Source: Diadophis punctatus similis
Lineage: Eukaryota > Chordata > Lepidosauria > Squamata > Dipsadidae
Direction: 5' to 3'
Assembly: GCA_023053685.1 (NCBI GenBank)
Contig: JALIGW010000002.1
Location: 41,359,220 to 41,423,219, forward strand
Length of the DNA stretch: 64,000 nt
Of this stretch, positions 22,458 through 34,590 are shown in pieces (the stretch's first letter is position 1; each line of letters begins with the position of its first letter). The notes under the pieces were generated by a model that saw only the letters and a program-made list of their open reading frames with translations, ran no database searches and was not told the DNA's origin. A program made the translations under genes and the position numbers.

Positions 22458-23300
22458 TGTATTTGTTTATTTGTCAAGCATGTATGATTATAAGCAAAGT
22501 ATAAACAGTAAAACATGATTGAATATATATGTAATAGTACAAGCATGAATAAGAGTAAAAGAGGTATGAATATATGGGTACACTAGGACAGGAACAGTAG
22601 GCACGATTGAGCGCTTATGCACATCCCTTACCGACCTCTTAGGAATGGGGTGAGGTCGATGGTAGATAATCTGAGGTTGAAGTTTTTGGGGTTAGGGGAA
22701 GAAACTACTGAGTCAGGTAAAGTGTTCCAGGCATTGACCACTTTGTTGTTGAAGTCGAATTTTTTGCAATCAAGTTTGGAGCGGTTTACATTAAGTTTGT
22801 ATCTATTGTGAGCTCGTGTATTATTGCGGTTGAAGCTGAAGTAGTCGTTAACAGGTAGGACGTTGTGGCAGATAATTTTGTGAGATACACTTAGGTCAGA
22901 TCGAAGGTGGCGTAGTTCTAAATTTTCAAGTTCCAAAATTTCAAGTCTGGTTTCATAAGGTATTCTGTTGTGAACAGAGGAATGTAATACTCTTCTTGTG
23001 AAGTATCTCTGGACATTCTCAATTGTGTTAATGTCCGATATGTAGTGTGGGTTCCAGACAGATGAGCTGTATTCAAGAATCGGTCTAACAAATTATTTGT
23101 ATGCTCTGGTTAAGAGTACAGTGTTACCAGAGAAGAAGCTACGCAAGATTAGGTTAACCACTCTTAATGCCTTCTTAGCTATGTTGTTGCAGTGGGCTCT
23201 GGCACTTAGTTGCTAGGTTCCGATAACATAATTGCAGTACAATCTCAAATACTTAATTTCCTCCACACAGTTTAAAAATCAACTTCTATTTATCTCCTTA
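22458..23300 (-). mobile_element. CR1-like LINE, 5'-truncated (family Y)
   Basis: The minus strand ends in a TTGACAAATAAACAAATAC-type tail. The coding part is a reverse transcriptase C-terminus: EYSSSVWNPHY, TIENVQRYFTRRVL, LEILELENLELRHLRSDL and VNAWNTLPDSVV, ending FLRGR. The 102-codon part at 22628-22936 is still open. The related copies are at 33127 and 60884. I place it in the CR1/Jockey group from the style of the RT end, without a firm clade. Confidence 0.82.
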
Positions 23301-23748
23301 CTGTTTCTGTTTGTGAGTATCTGATTTTTGGCTGATGCCATACAATGCTGCTGGGGAAACCATGTTTATGTACACTTTCAATTTTAAGTAAATTGACATG
23401 CATGTATGATGTGGCACTCCAGTAATCTCCTTCTACCATAGCCATGTTGAGATTATAGAGTGAAAACCTGTAAATGCAAAAAGTGCATCTATAAGTAAAG
23501 AGAATGACTGTAAATTGGCTGATGTTCTCAGGTAGATTGAGCTGCTATTCTCTATGTTTAGCTAAAACCTAACTTGGATTAAGCTGTGATTGACTGGATG
23601 AGGGTTCCCAATGAACCTAACTTGACAGGAGTCTATTAAAAACACTGGAAATTAGATGTAGTGAGAACAAAGGGTCAAATAATAAATAACATTGGGTTGA
23701 TAATGGGACGGCATGCAGTGTGACATAGCCAATTTTGTATTTGTTTTA

Positions 23749-24050
23749 CTTTTGTTTTTATTTTTTTTATAAATAATCTTTATTAATTATGTTAAAAAGA
23801 CAAACAAACATACAAACAAACATAAAACATGTGTAAACATATGTATATACAAATAAAGTATCAAATATCTTTGAAAATAGAAAACATTGAACATACATGT
23901 CAACCATCCCGTCGACACTATCCTTTTACAGCCTAGTGATACAAAAATAGGTTTATTCTATATAGTTATTATTTACATCATTATCTTGCTTATATCTTCC
24001 AATATTTTCCTTATTCTTTTCTCTTGTTATATTGTATTCAGTCTATTATC
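23749..24050 (-). mobile_element. L1-like 3' end with 17-bp TSD
   Basis: The insertion is bounded by ATTTTGTATTTGTTTTA at 23732-23748 and 24051-24067, an exact 17-bp duplication. On the minus strand it ends TTAATAAAGATTATTTAT followed by an A-rich tail. No ORF is left in its 302 bp. L1 assignment rests on duplication size and the tail. Confidence 0.78.
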
Positions 24051-24160
24051 ATTTTGTATTTGTTTTAGAATGCCTAACCCAGGTGTTCTAAATAGCAACC
24101 CTAAGCCGAAAACCTAGCGGAAGAACCAGGTTCTAAAGCTTGTTTATGGACAGGCAGCAC

Positions 24161-24403
24161 AGCAGTAGCAATAGCACTCAGACTTATAAACTGCTTCACA
24201 GTGCTTTTCAGCCCTCTCTAAGTGGTTTACAGAGTTAGCATATTGTCCCCAACAATCTAGGTCCTCATTTTACTGACCTCAGAAGGATAGAATGCTGAGT
24301 CAACCTTGAGCCACTCAGAATCAAACTCCTGGAGTGAGCAGTGAGTTAGCCCTGAGTTAGCCCTGCAGTTCTGAATTCTAACCACTGCGCTAACATGACT
24401 CTC
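24161..24403 (-). mobile_element. Sauria SINE
   Basis: The minus strand shows a tRNA-like head, GACTCAGCATTCTATCC, ATGAGGACCTAGATTGTTGG and the tail GAGTGCTATTGCTACTGC. It contains a duplicated AGTTAGCCCTG segment near 24344-24365. Confidence 0.82.
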
Positions 24404-25107
24404 AATATCAATAGAATATTGATGCAATTATTCAGTTCAAAAAAATGAATAATGGACAAGAAATTCATGTTAATACATTTAAATATGTAGATTTGTTATA
24501 GAGGAAGAGTCTAATATGAGTATTATAATCCATGGCAGCACCCAATGCCAAACAAATGAACCTGGGAGTCTAAAATATTTTCTTGAAAAATAACATAATG
24601 GGAAGCTGAGTGGAGGTGCTTGAAGTTGATAATTTTCTATTTTCTTCAGAACTGAATAATTTCTCACAGAATTGCCAAGCTTAGTAAAGTTTATGGCAGT
24701 GCTTCACTTTAGAAGGAATGCTCCAAGCTACCAGCCATAGTAATTAATCCTTAATGAAGCATTTATTCTCCCTTAGTTCCCAAATAATTCAATTTAATAA
24801 ACTTTTGAAAGGAATAATGCAAATGTTCTGTAAGGGTTTTCTGTTTTTTGTAAAAAAGGGAAATAGCAACAGAATGTCACTTGAATTTAAAGCCTCTAGA
24901 CACTGTACAAAGTACAATGCAAATAATACCATAAAAACAACTATAATGCCACATAATATCTCCTTAATTGTATAACTGCTTAATTTCTGCATCTATTCTG
25001 GAAAAGCCAAGTCTTACTCATTGCCCACAAGCTGATAAGAAGGAGGTGCTCCTTGCCTTGGAGGTAAATTGTTCCAGCCACTGAGAATTCATGCCTCCAT
25101 GCCCTTC
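24404..25107. other. Unannotated AT-rich sequence
   Basis: Two overlapping chance frames (24754-24975 plus, 24789-24992 minus) have no recognisable similarity. Confidence 0.45.
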
Positions 25108-25290
25108 TACATATTTATTTATTTATTTATTTATTATGGTGTTCTTATATGCCGCCCAACTCCCGAAAGACTCAGGGCGGCGTACAACAGAGAAAATACA
25201 AGACACCAATTCATAAATATTACATTTAAAAAAACAGATATAAAAATTAAAAACACAATATTTAAAATCGTCCGTACATATCCCTAGACA
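25108..25290 (-). mobile_element. L2-type LINE 3' end
   Basis: The minus strand has GTACGCCGCCCTGAGTCTTT, GGGCGGCATATAAGAACACC and (AAATA)n, the common squamate L2-type 3' terminus. Coding sequence is not retained. Confidence 0.6.
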
Positions 25291-27070
25291 GGGGACACCT
25301 TCAATAAGTATGTTCACCCAGGTGAGTGGGCAGCATTTACTTGGGACAAGCAACCTGTAAGTTACTTAAAAAACTGTACTTGGCTTTATAGGTGAGAACC
25401 CATGTCTTGAAATACATTCAGAAACAAACCAATGAGGCTCCCACAGCAATGGTTTTCTGTGACAATGCTGGGATAAGTACATATCTCCATTTTATATGTG
25501 CCAAATTTTTGAGATAGTCAAGGGCAATTTATGTAAAGCAAATGTCCATAGTCTAACTGCAAAGTGGTAAGAATGTGAACCTTAAATGCATCCAGTTTTT
25601 AGTAGGTCTCCAATTAATATACTAATTAAAGCTGGCCAAAGACTCTCCTAACCATAGTCGTCATTTGCTGATCCAGAGTCCTAGAGAACTCTTAGAAACT
25701 GAGTCTGCTCTTTCTAGATAACAATTCATCAAGAGCCAAAGACAATATCTCCCACTTACCTTTCCCAAGAGAAATTTTTTGAACTTATTTATTTTATTCT
25801 AATGTTGCTTATATATAATCAGGAGCAAATATTGTTTCAATACACTGCATCTTTCCATGCCAGTAAAGGGACATTTTAAACGGTAAACTTTAGATATTTT
25901 ACAAGATATTAATAAATCCTTTAGTGTAAATTAGTATATTTACCAACAAGCCCTTAGCTATCTCCCTCTACACACTGCATGATAATGAACCCTACCACAG
26001 AAAGGTTTTATGTGTGTTTTGCCATTAAGATGCTGTGCACAAGCCATAATTATCACAGGAACCCACTGCTTGTCAACATTGATCTATTTGAAATGTGTAA
26101 AAACTCAGGTTACTTGTAATCTTCCAAAACCATGCTCATGCTAACGATGAAATTGACATTAAAGTAAGATCATCCTGTGATAATTTTTCTTTTATATTTG
26201 ACAACTTCTGTTCTTTTTCAGCCTAATTCAGGGGAAAAAAAATTTCAGTTTTTCTTGCATGTTACAGACATCATAGGACTATGCTGAACAGAAGATATTT
26301 TAAGCATTTCTTCATAATTTTAGACATTATTTTCCACTGTCACTCAAATAACACATGCACACAGTATTGAGAAGGAGAACGTTAAAAAATCCTTTTGTTA
26401 CTCTTTTCACAAAGGAAGGCAGAAGGTCTAATCATGTAATGTTGGGAGGTCCTCAATGGAAGTCAGTAGTATACAATTTTGAACCTTGAATTTTGAATGA
26501 ATATTGAATTCCTCATTGCAAGAAGAAGAAACTTTTGAGAAACAACCAGGTTGCAAATTTACATGGAAGAAGAAGAATTGACTTGAATTTTACACAATTA
26601 GTCACAGGGACGGTAGCTGAAAACACATAAAAAGATTCAAATTATAGATCCGACGTATGTCTACAAAAGCTGCCTCTTATTGATCTCTCTTTAATATACA
26701 GTGAAATTATTTGCAACTTTGTCATAAATTTTAAACCATGTATGTACATAAATCAGCAGAGTTTTGTCCGGGGAAAACCATACAATAATTTCATTTTAGG
26801 GTACCAAAAGCAGGTTTAGAGGTTGGTGACTGCTTCACATTTCCTTTCTTCATCTAATAGTCATGTATTATGTCTTTCCTTGTACGTGTGAAAAGAAAGT
26901 ACTGCATGTTTTGAATAAATGCAAGGAATTCTTTGTAGCTCTTTTGTAGCTGTCTGAGTGAAAGGTGGTTATTTGGTGCAAAGAGGTTTCCTTACCAATA
27001 TATGTTATGATATATACATTAGTTGTAATGTTTCTGTGGTTATTGTAGTTATTGTAGTCTTTGTTTAAAT
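25291..27070. other. Unannotated sequence
   Basis: About 1.8 kb with no recognised gene or repeat body. The first few hundred bases may be an older, unidentified LINE 3' UTR. Confidence 0.45.
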
Positions 27071-27181
27071 CAGTGCTTCTCAAACTCAGCAATTATAAGA
27101 TGTGTGCACTTTAACTCCCAGAATTCACCAGCCAGCGATGAAGGCCACACAACTTAAATTTGCTAAATTTCAGAAACACTG
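27071..27181. mobile_element. Palindromic hAT-like MITE, older copy
   Basis: Starts CAGTGCTTCTCAAACTCAGC and ends TTTCAGAAACACTG. The 8-bp flanks are GTTTAAAT and GTATAAAT, with one mismatch. The central AACTCCCAGAATTCACCAGC block is shared with the copy at 21722, but the right arm is more diverged. Confidence 0.8.
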
Positions 27182-27197
27182 GTATAAATTGTAATTG

Positions 27198-27583
<386 letters not shown>

Positions 27584-27820
27584 TATATATATATATGTGT
27601 TTATGATTACTTCATTCACAGAATCTCAGAATCTCCTTCATTCAATAACAAGGCATATCATTTACTGCAAATAATTTTAAGCAGGGGGAAAAACCTAGCC
27701 TGAAGACTTTGCAATTTGATGGTAAATTACCAATTTACATTGGTAAATTAAAAAAGAAACACGAGAAAGAAAGGACAGAAGGGGGGGTGTAATTATTTGA
27801 AATCTTGGAGAGATATTATC

Positions 27821-27905
27821 AGAATAGAATAGAATAGAATAGAATAGAATAGAATAGAATAGAATAGAATAGAATAGAATAGAATAGAATAGAATAGAAT
27901 AGAAT
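27821..27905. repeat. (AGAAT)n pentanucleotide array
   Basis: About 17 units of AGAAT. It is the expanded 3' tail of the minus-strand CR1 that begins immediately to the right. Confidence 0.95.
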
Positions 27906-28407
27906 AACAGAGTTGGAAGAGATCTTGGAGGTCTTCTAGCCCAACTCCCTGCTTAGGTAGGCAACCCTATACCATTTCAGACAAATGACAATCTATTCTT
28001 AAAAACTTCCACTGTTGGAGCATTTACAACTTCTGGAGGCAAGTTGTTCCACTGATTAATTGTTCTAACTGTCAGGAAATTTCTCCTTAGTTCTAGATTC
28101 AGAGGTGGGTTCCTACCAGTTCTAACTGGTTCTTTAGAACCATTAGTAAAGCAGTGATGACGTCATGGAGCCGGTTCTGTCGGTGCCGGTCCGTGGGCAC
28201 TGCTGTTTTGGATTTTGCTTCTGCGCATGCGCAGAAGCTAATTTTTGCTTCTGCCCTTGTGCAGAAGCTATTTTTTTATTGCTGCAGGAGGGGGGCACGC
28301 GTGCAAAGCATACACATGCGCCCAGCGCGACCCTGAGCGAACCAGCAGTAGAACGATCCACAACAAACCCCTGTCTAGGTTGCTTCTCTCCTTGAATAGT
28401 TTCCATG
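27906..28407 (-). mobile_element. CR1 LINE 3' fragment, split by a hAT
   Basis: The minus strand has the CR1 end (CTAGAAGACCTCCAAGATCT, CAACTCTGTTATTCT). The coding remnant of the CR1 C-terminus continues across the hAT insertion at 28100-28373, from TTCTCCTTAGTTCTAGATT to TCTAGGTTGCTTCTCTCC on the plus strand. Confidence 0.88.
28100..28373. mobile_element. Non-autonomous hAT, GGTGGGTT family
   Basis: Starts CAGAGGTGGGTTCCTACC and ends CAACAAACCCCTG. The flanking 8 bp are TCTAGATT (28092-28099) and TCTAGGTT (28374-28381), one mismatch. The 274-bp interior contains the TTCTGCGCATGCGCAGAAG palindrome at 28219-28237. No coding sequence. Confidence 0.87.
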
Positions 28408-28409
28408 TA

Positions 28410-28466
28410 TAGACAATACTGAATTGGGTAGACCAATAGTTTAAGTTGGTATAAGGAAGCTGCCCT
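28410..28466 (+). mobile_element. Old tRNA-SINE 3' fragment
   Basis: AGACAATACTGAATTGGGTA, GACCAATAGTTTAAG and GGTATAAGGAAGCTGCC match the 3' part of a widespread lepidosaur tRNA SINE as I recall it. Its 5' half is missing. Confidence 0.55.
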
Positions 28467-29770
28467 TTTTAATGAAAGAAATAATAAAAAGGGATATAAA
28501 CATGTATAGCTAGTTGCATTTGGCCTGTGATCAGTTGGGGATAAGAATTATATTTATTCAAGTTAAACATTCTTCAAGAAAGGCTAAGGGGTTAGTAATG
28601 ATGTAAAATTACATTATTTAAGAATGCCCAGTATATTTTGAAAAGCCCTTTGGGATCATCTTTATAAAAAGATGTGTTCATTAAAATGTTTAGTTTATGT
28701 GCCTTCTAGAGAATTGCTTATAAATGCTATTTGCACATCTAGCTAATTTGTAAAAAAAAATGTACAGCCAGCCTTAGAAGAACTAATTCTAGTTTCCTAA
28801 AAAAGGTCCAAGGGATATTCAGATAATACTGGTCCCTACTTGTATAATTATCCCACATCAAATATGTGTTGTACATTTGAATTACAGCCAATTAAAATCT
28901 CACCATTAGTTTCAAAATCTTGTCATCAGTCCCTAGACAGTATGTTATGTTGTCTTCAGAAGAGATTTTGTGTACAGATACAACAACATGTTCTTGCAGA
29001 GATGTTTTGGATTGCAGAGAATGAGACAATTGCTGTTTTATGTAAGCAGCCATATTAGAAAAATGCAAACATCTATGTTTAAAGTCATCATGAATAGTAT
29101 ACTCTGGAATATGTGTCGATCCACATAAGAAATTATTGCACCTCTTACATTTCTTCTCCTCCTCTTCTTTTTAAGAGCAAGTGTGCCTTGCTAGAAGAAG
29201 AAGTTACAACCATCTTGTTAAAAGTAATCTACTCTGAGCTAGCAAATGTAAAATGCAACACAGAAATGTATTATATACTTCTACATGGAAAGTATATTGA
29301 CATTGTAACTTTTTTCTAGGCAAGCTGGGAAAATGCAAGAGAATCCTATGCCTTTCATCAATTTATTGTCTCCAAGTGCTTAGAATGAAATATTTCTGAA
29401 AATCTATGCTTCAAAAGTTGGGGTAAACCAACTGAATATTTGAATACTCATTCTACTGTAGCATAAAACCTGGTACAGTGGAAAATAATAACCAAAGCTT
29501 TTTAGAATCAGTAATAGGATTGCTTCTTTTTGGTTGGATTGCAGATAGCTTTATACACCAGAAAGAATGTGTGGAGACAGAATTGCTAAATTTTATTTTA
29601 TAATTTTTATACAAGTATTCTTGGCTGGTGTTGACATGAAAGAAAAATAATAAGCCATACTTAGGAAACAGCTGATATTGGAAAAGTCTCAGTTTCTGCT
29701 TTCTCTCTACCATCATATTTTCATTATGGGGAAACTGTCCTATAGGGAACTACCTGAAGTACAGAAAAAG
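28467..29770. other. Unannotated AT-rich sequence
   Basis: Chance frames at 28840-29058, 29113-29319 and 29453-29716 (minus) show no domain. No repeat body is recognised. Confidence 0.45.
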
Positions 29771-29771
29771 A

Positions 29772-29867
29772 AAAGGGAAGGGAAGGGAAGGAGGAAGGAA
29801 GGAAGGAAGGAAGGAAGGAAGGAAGGAAGGAAGGAAGGAAGGAAGGAAGGAAGGAAGGAAGGAAGGA
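29772..29867. repeat. (GGAA)n purine microsatellite
   Basis: AAGGG units grade into about 20 GGAA repeats. The strand is pure purine and could form triplex (H-) DNA. Confidence 0.96.
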
Positions 29868-30089
29868 GCAACTGATCAATAGCCATGCCGAAAATATCAC
29901 TTTAAAACAGAAAGCATATTATCTGAAATAAGAAAATGTCTTTTAGATAAGAAAAAGGGGTAAAAATACAGAGCCTTTTTGCTAACTATTTAGCATTTAA
30001 TAGCATTTATTGCTATTAATAGTTAGTATATAGTGCAGAAGATCAGGGCATGGAAATTTAAATGTTAAGATTTATTTCTTGCCTGCCCT

Positions 30090-30155
<66 letters not shown>

Positions 30156-30224
30156 TTCCTTCCTTCCTTCCTTCCTTCCTTCCTTCCTTCTTTCTTTCTT
30201 TCTTTCTTTCTTTCTTTCCTTCCT
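30090..30224. repeat. (TTTC)n-(TTCC)n-(TTTC)n pyrimidine microsatellite
   Basis: About 130 bp of pure pyrimidine on the plus strand, with a central TTCC block between TTTC blocks. It lies 220 bp from the complementary purine tract at 29772-29867. Confidence 0.96.
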
Positions 30225-30267
30225 CTTTCCCCCTTCCCAAACCTAGCTAGCCACCTACCATATCAAT

Positions 30268-30293
30268 TTACCTACCTACCTACCTACCTACCA
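30268..30293. repeat. (CTAC)n microsatellite
   Basis: Six consecutive CTAC units in a slightly diverged context. Confidence 0.9.
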
Positions 30294-31195
30294 TATCACA
30301 GCTTTTACAACAGCATAATATCAAACATTTGATAGAACGTTGGCATATGAACAGCAGGTGAATATGTAGTGAAATGGACAGATGAAACTGGTGTAAATTG
30401 TATATGTTTAATATAAATATAAGCAGCATTTTTCTAAAATGATGCATAAATACAGAAATTTTCCTAATTCAATCAATAATTGTATATTAACTATAATTAT
30501 GATCATCATGTCATTGAATATAAAAGTATGTCAAATCAATGAGATAGAGATATAAATATTTCTCTTAAAACAGAGAGATATTAACAAAAGGGAAGAAAAA
30601 GAACTGAATAAATAAAATTAACCTATCATATTTCAAAACAAGGATTGTCAAAAACATTGTGTGTGTATTTTTTCTTCATACTCTCTTGATTCCATTTGGA
30701 CTATGCTCTTACTTTGATATGGAAAAAGTAGCATTTGGGTCAACCACCACATACAAAAATGTGTCCATGGAGTTGTATACATAAGATTGCATTTTGTTGC
30801 ATTTAGTGAACAAAATATTAAATAAAATGAAATACTTGCATATAAAAATAATGCAATGAATAATGAAATATTTATTTCAATTCTTAAATGAAAGATGATG
30901 GGGAAATTCCACTATATTTTCAGGTTATATATACCCCAAAATAAACTTTGGTTGAAAATTATTGTCAGTTATAAGTTCAGCCTAGAGGAAATAGATGGTC
31001 TGAACCCTTTCCAGTCAAGTGTCAGGCCTGAGTAGAGGACCGAGATAGCATTGATTGTGATTGTGGATGATCTATGATTGAACAGACTAGGCAGTGCTAC
31101 ATCTTTCCTTTTTTTAAATCTCTTATAAACTTCCAATAACACAGTTTGTGGTATGCTTCTGGACTGTTTCAGAAGGGATGGATACAACATTGATA
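30294..31195. other. Unannotated AT-rich sequence
   Basis: No gene or repeat body is recognised here. Confidence 0.5.
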
Positions 31196-31236
31196 TCCTT
31201 CCTTCCTTCCTTCCTTCCTAACTTCCTTCCTTCCTT
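31196..31236. repeat. (TTCC)n microsatellite
   Basis: An interrupted run of TTCC units immediately 5' of the L2 fragment. Confidence 0.9.
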
Positions 31237-31254
31237 CTTCTTCCAAGGCTAATT

Positions 31255-31945
31255 CTAGTTGATGGTAATAAAGAGGAAAAGGTCTGGATCAATACTCCAT
31301 TCTCATGTGGCTCCTTAGAACTCAAGTCTCTCTTGATCCTGTTTAACATCTACATGAAATCACCAGGTGAGATCATCTGCAGGCCCAGGGTTAACTATCA
31401 TCATCAGATCTACATCTGTACCCCAAACCAAGCAAGTGATATTACTGAAACTCTTTCTCAGTATCTGAAGGCTGTCAAAGTCTTGACGGGGCAGGACTGA
31501 CTCAGCTCTTTTTAATTCTCAAAGTTGCACCCAGGAAAGAGCACAACTGTCCCCAAAAGAACAAGTTATAACTTGGGAATCCTCCTGGACTTGCAGCTCT
31601 TGTTCAAGGAGCAGGTGACAGCCATGGCCAGCAGCAACTTAGATTCGTCCCGTATGCAGTTGTGCCCTTTGCTGGATCAGGAGGTCCTAATCGTGGTCAC
31701 TTATCCCTTAGTCATCTTCCAAATGGATTCCTATCATGTAGTCTTCATGAGACTGAGAAGTTGCAATTGGTCCAGAATAAGAGGCACAGGGAGTTTTGAG
31801 TGCCCTTCAGAACATTCACATTAAATTATCCCTCTGTAAGCTTCAGTGAGCCTCAGGAGGCACCCAAGTGCATTTTCAAGCTTCTGGTTGTCACCTATGA
31901 AGGCTTACATTGCTATTTTCCTTTGTCATTTTTCCAGCCTTAAGC
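31255..31945 (+). mobile_element. L2 LINE ORF2 fragment
   Basis: Shifting frames encode L2 reverse transcriptase C-terminal features: LFNIYMKSPGEII, YHHQIYICTPNQ, SQYLKAVKVL, and after frameshifts LGILLDLQLLFKEQ, MQLCPLLDQE and EKLQLVQ. Several frameshifts and stops make it a pseudogene remnant. Its 3' end is lost before the CA repeat. Confidence 0.82.
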
Positions 31946-31952
31946 CTTTGCA

Positions 31953-31989
31953 AACACACGCACACACACGCACACACACGCACACACAT

Positions 31990-32027
<38 letters not shown>
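31953..32027. repeat. (CA)n microsatellite
   Basis: CA dinucleotides interrupted at regular intervals by G (CACACACACG), then pure (CA)n. Confidence 0.96.
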
Positions 32028-32030
<3 letters not shown>

Positions 32031-33023
32031 GAGTGCATTTGTATTTATATAAAACATTTTAAATAGATATTGTTATATACACATTTGAAAGTTTTTTTCT
32101 TCCTAATATAACATATTGTGTGTTCATATTCATAATTCCCCTAACACATCATTTCTCAAGGCATTTTGAGTTAAGGAAACTATTGCAAATTTGGAAACGT
32201 GTGGATTTCTTCAAATAACTGAAGCCTACTTCACAAATAAGGCTGAATATGTGAAGTGAATAACTTTACATTAAAATGTGAAGGAAATTTTGCTCCCATT
32301 CCTATCCCTAAGTTATTAAAGTGCTCTTTATACCTATAAAACTGATGGCTCAATTAGTTAGGAATGATGGTGAATCAAAAGTGCTGTATTAAAAACTATA
32401 ATATAGTTGAGATGAGAACTACAAAAAGCTGTCCTTTTCCTTTCCACAATAACACCTATAAATGAAAAGCATGTAACAAACCAGACATGACATGACATAA
32501 CGTGGCATGACATGACATGACACAACATGACATTCATTATTCTACAGGAAATATGTTTTCCTGTTCTACAACTTTGACTTCTACTTGTAGGAGTAGACAA
32601 ACATGTAACTGGGTGACTTCACATCACTCATGGTTCTTGATCCTACCACATACAGTCAAAAACTGACCAAAAACTAACCAAATGTCTTTTTTAACATTTC
32701 TGCAACACAGTCACACTGACTGAATTTAAAAGGTATTATTTGGATAGATTTCCAGGAAGGACCTGCGATGCCATGAGCCCTTGGACCAGAGAAATGTTAA
32801 CAAGATGTTTTATAATACTACATCTTTTCCCAATTATCATAGATATATACAACTGATAGGACAACAACAGCAAAGGAACAAGTAGCCAGGAAATACACCA
32901 CTGGCTAGGACTTGCTATGACAGCCATGACAGCCTTGTAAAAGATATTGAAAACTACAATGTAGCTATACCTACAAAGAACAGGCTCATGCTAGCCAAGG
33001 TATCCCCTGTTGGTCTAACATTT
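32028..33023. other. Unannotated sequence with (TGACA)n-like run
   Basis: No gene is recognised. A degenerate CATGA/GACAT pentamer array lies at about 32487-32532. Confidence 0.5.
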
Positions 33024-33126
33024 ATAATATATTTATATTATATTATATTATATTTATAGTATATTATATATTATATTATATATTATTATATTATATCTAT
33101 AGTATAAACAGAATTGGTCTAACATT
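33024..33126. repeat. (TATAT)n-rich low complexity with palindrome
   Basis: Irregular TATAT units are bracketed by two copies of TTGGTCTAACATTT. The right one joins the LINE start as AATTGGTCTAACATTTGTTA, followed by GACCAATT, a short palindrome. Confidence 0.85.
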
Positions 33127-33757
33127 TGTTAGACCAATTCTGGAATACAGCTCACCTGTCTGGAACCCGCACTGCATATTAGACATTAATATAATCGAGA
33201 GAGTCCAGAAATATTTCACAAGAAGAGTCCTCCACTCCTTTGCTCACAATAGAATACCTTATTCCACCAGACTTGAAATATTGGGATTAGACAATTTACA
33301 ACTATGTCGCCTCCGATCTGATCTAAATGTAGTTCATAAAATCATATATCAAAAAGTCCTTCCTGTCAATGATTACTTCAGCTTCAACCGCAACAATACA
33401 TGAGCATGCAATAGATACAAACTTAATGTAAACCGCTCCAAACTCGACTGCAGAAAATACGACTTCTGCAACAGAGTGATTAATGCCTGGAATGCACTAC
33501 CTGACTCTGGTTTCTTCCCCAAACCCCCAAAACTTTAACTTTAGACTGTCTACAGTCGACCTCACTCCATTCCTAAGAGGTCTGTAAGGGGCGTGCATAA
33601 GCACACCACTGTGCCTACCATCCCTGTCCTACTGTCCTATTGTCCTCTTTATCGAACTTTTTACTTATGTTATGTTTATACAAACAATTACTGTCCTGTA
33701 CATGTTTGACAAATAAATAAATAAAATAAATAAATAAAATAAATAAATAAATAAATA
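33127..33757 (+). mobile_element. CR1-like LINE 3' part (family Y)
   Basis: Encodes the same RT C-terminus as the minus-strand copy at 22458: RPILEYSSPVWNPHC, NIIERVQKYFTRRVLHS, TRLEILGLDNLQLCRLRSD and SFNRNNT, interrupted by a TGA, then a frameshift and FLRGL. The 3' UTR ends TGTACATGTTTGACAAATAA and (AAATA)n. It is 5'-truncated. Confidence 0.85.
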
Positions 33758-33766
33758 CTCAACAGA

Positions 33767-34590
33767 GATGAAAGTTGGACTAAAGAAGTGATGTGGAAGA
33801 AGATTCCTGAAAATATCATGGACAACCAAGAAACAAACCAATGGATCACTGAACAAATCAACCCAGAATTCTCACTTGAGGAACAAATGACCAGGCTCAA
33901 ACTGCCAAACTTATTGGTAGCCTCATATTGCAATGAACAAGTACATGTACTCAATTGTATTATGATTGTTGGCTGAGTAGGAACAAACATAGCCAGAAAA
34001 ATAATTGAAACTTGGGAAACGTGCCCCTTGTCAGTCAATAGGGATGCTGATTTACCACCAGTCTATCAGGTACTTAGGAGCCGAGGGCAGGGTGGCACAA
34101 GGTAACAATAATTAACAATTTAATAGCCAGCCATTAACACCTTAATCAACAATTAAAAACTACATATAACCAGCAACTATATAAATACAACATGAAGAAC
34201 AATCTGATGCACATATTCTGCAGAGAGAGAAGTCCCCTGATGATGAGCTCCAACACAACCCTGAAAGCTTGAAATAATAAACCTTTGGTCCCATGACTAA
34301 CTCAGATTGGATTTCTACAACATTATCCTGGAACATGCATATTTACTTCCATTCACATCAATTAACCTACTTCAGACACGTTATGCAGTATCTCTGGAAA
34401 AGTCTCTAATGCTGAGAAAAGTAGAAATAAAAAGAAGAGGACAACTAGTTGCAAACTGGATGGACTCCATTACTGTGGTGATGGGTGCACCATTGGGATA
34501 CTTGAAAGAACAGGCTAAGGATAGATTGCCATGGAGAAAATCTATCTATGTGGTCACTAGGAATAGAAAGCAACTTGATGGGCCATAATT
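33767..34590 (+). mobile_element. BovB (RTE) LINE ORF C-terminus, split by an insertion
   Basis: The first piece encodes NPEFSLEEQMTRLKLPN. The second, from about 34372, encodes SLEKSLMLRKVEIKRRGQ, NWMDSITVVMG, DRLPWRKSIYVVTRN and ends RKQLDGP followed by a stop at about 34588. These are the last parts of the BovB/RTE reverse transcriptase. About 460 bp of unrelated sequence (about 33912-34370) sits between the two halves. Confidence 0.8.
33912..34370. mobile_element. Unidentified insertion inside BovB
   Basis: This segment interrupts the BovB reading frame. It contains CCTGATGATGAGCTCCAACA near 34237 and AATAATAAACC near 34275, resembling the 3' region of a retroelement. The bordering ACTT sequences might be a short target duplication. 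I cannot assign a family. Confidence 0.45.

Noticed and set aside
29678..30250. Charged or Phe/Leu/Ser-rich frames
   Set aside because: They arise from the GGAA and TTTC/TTCC repeats.
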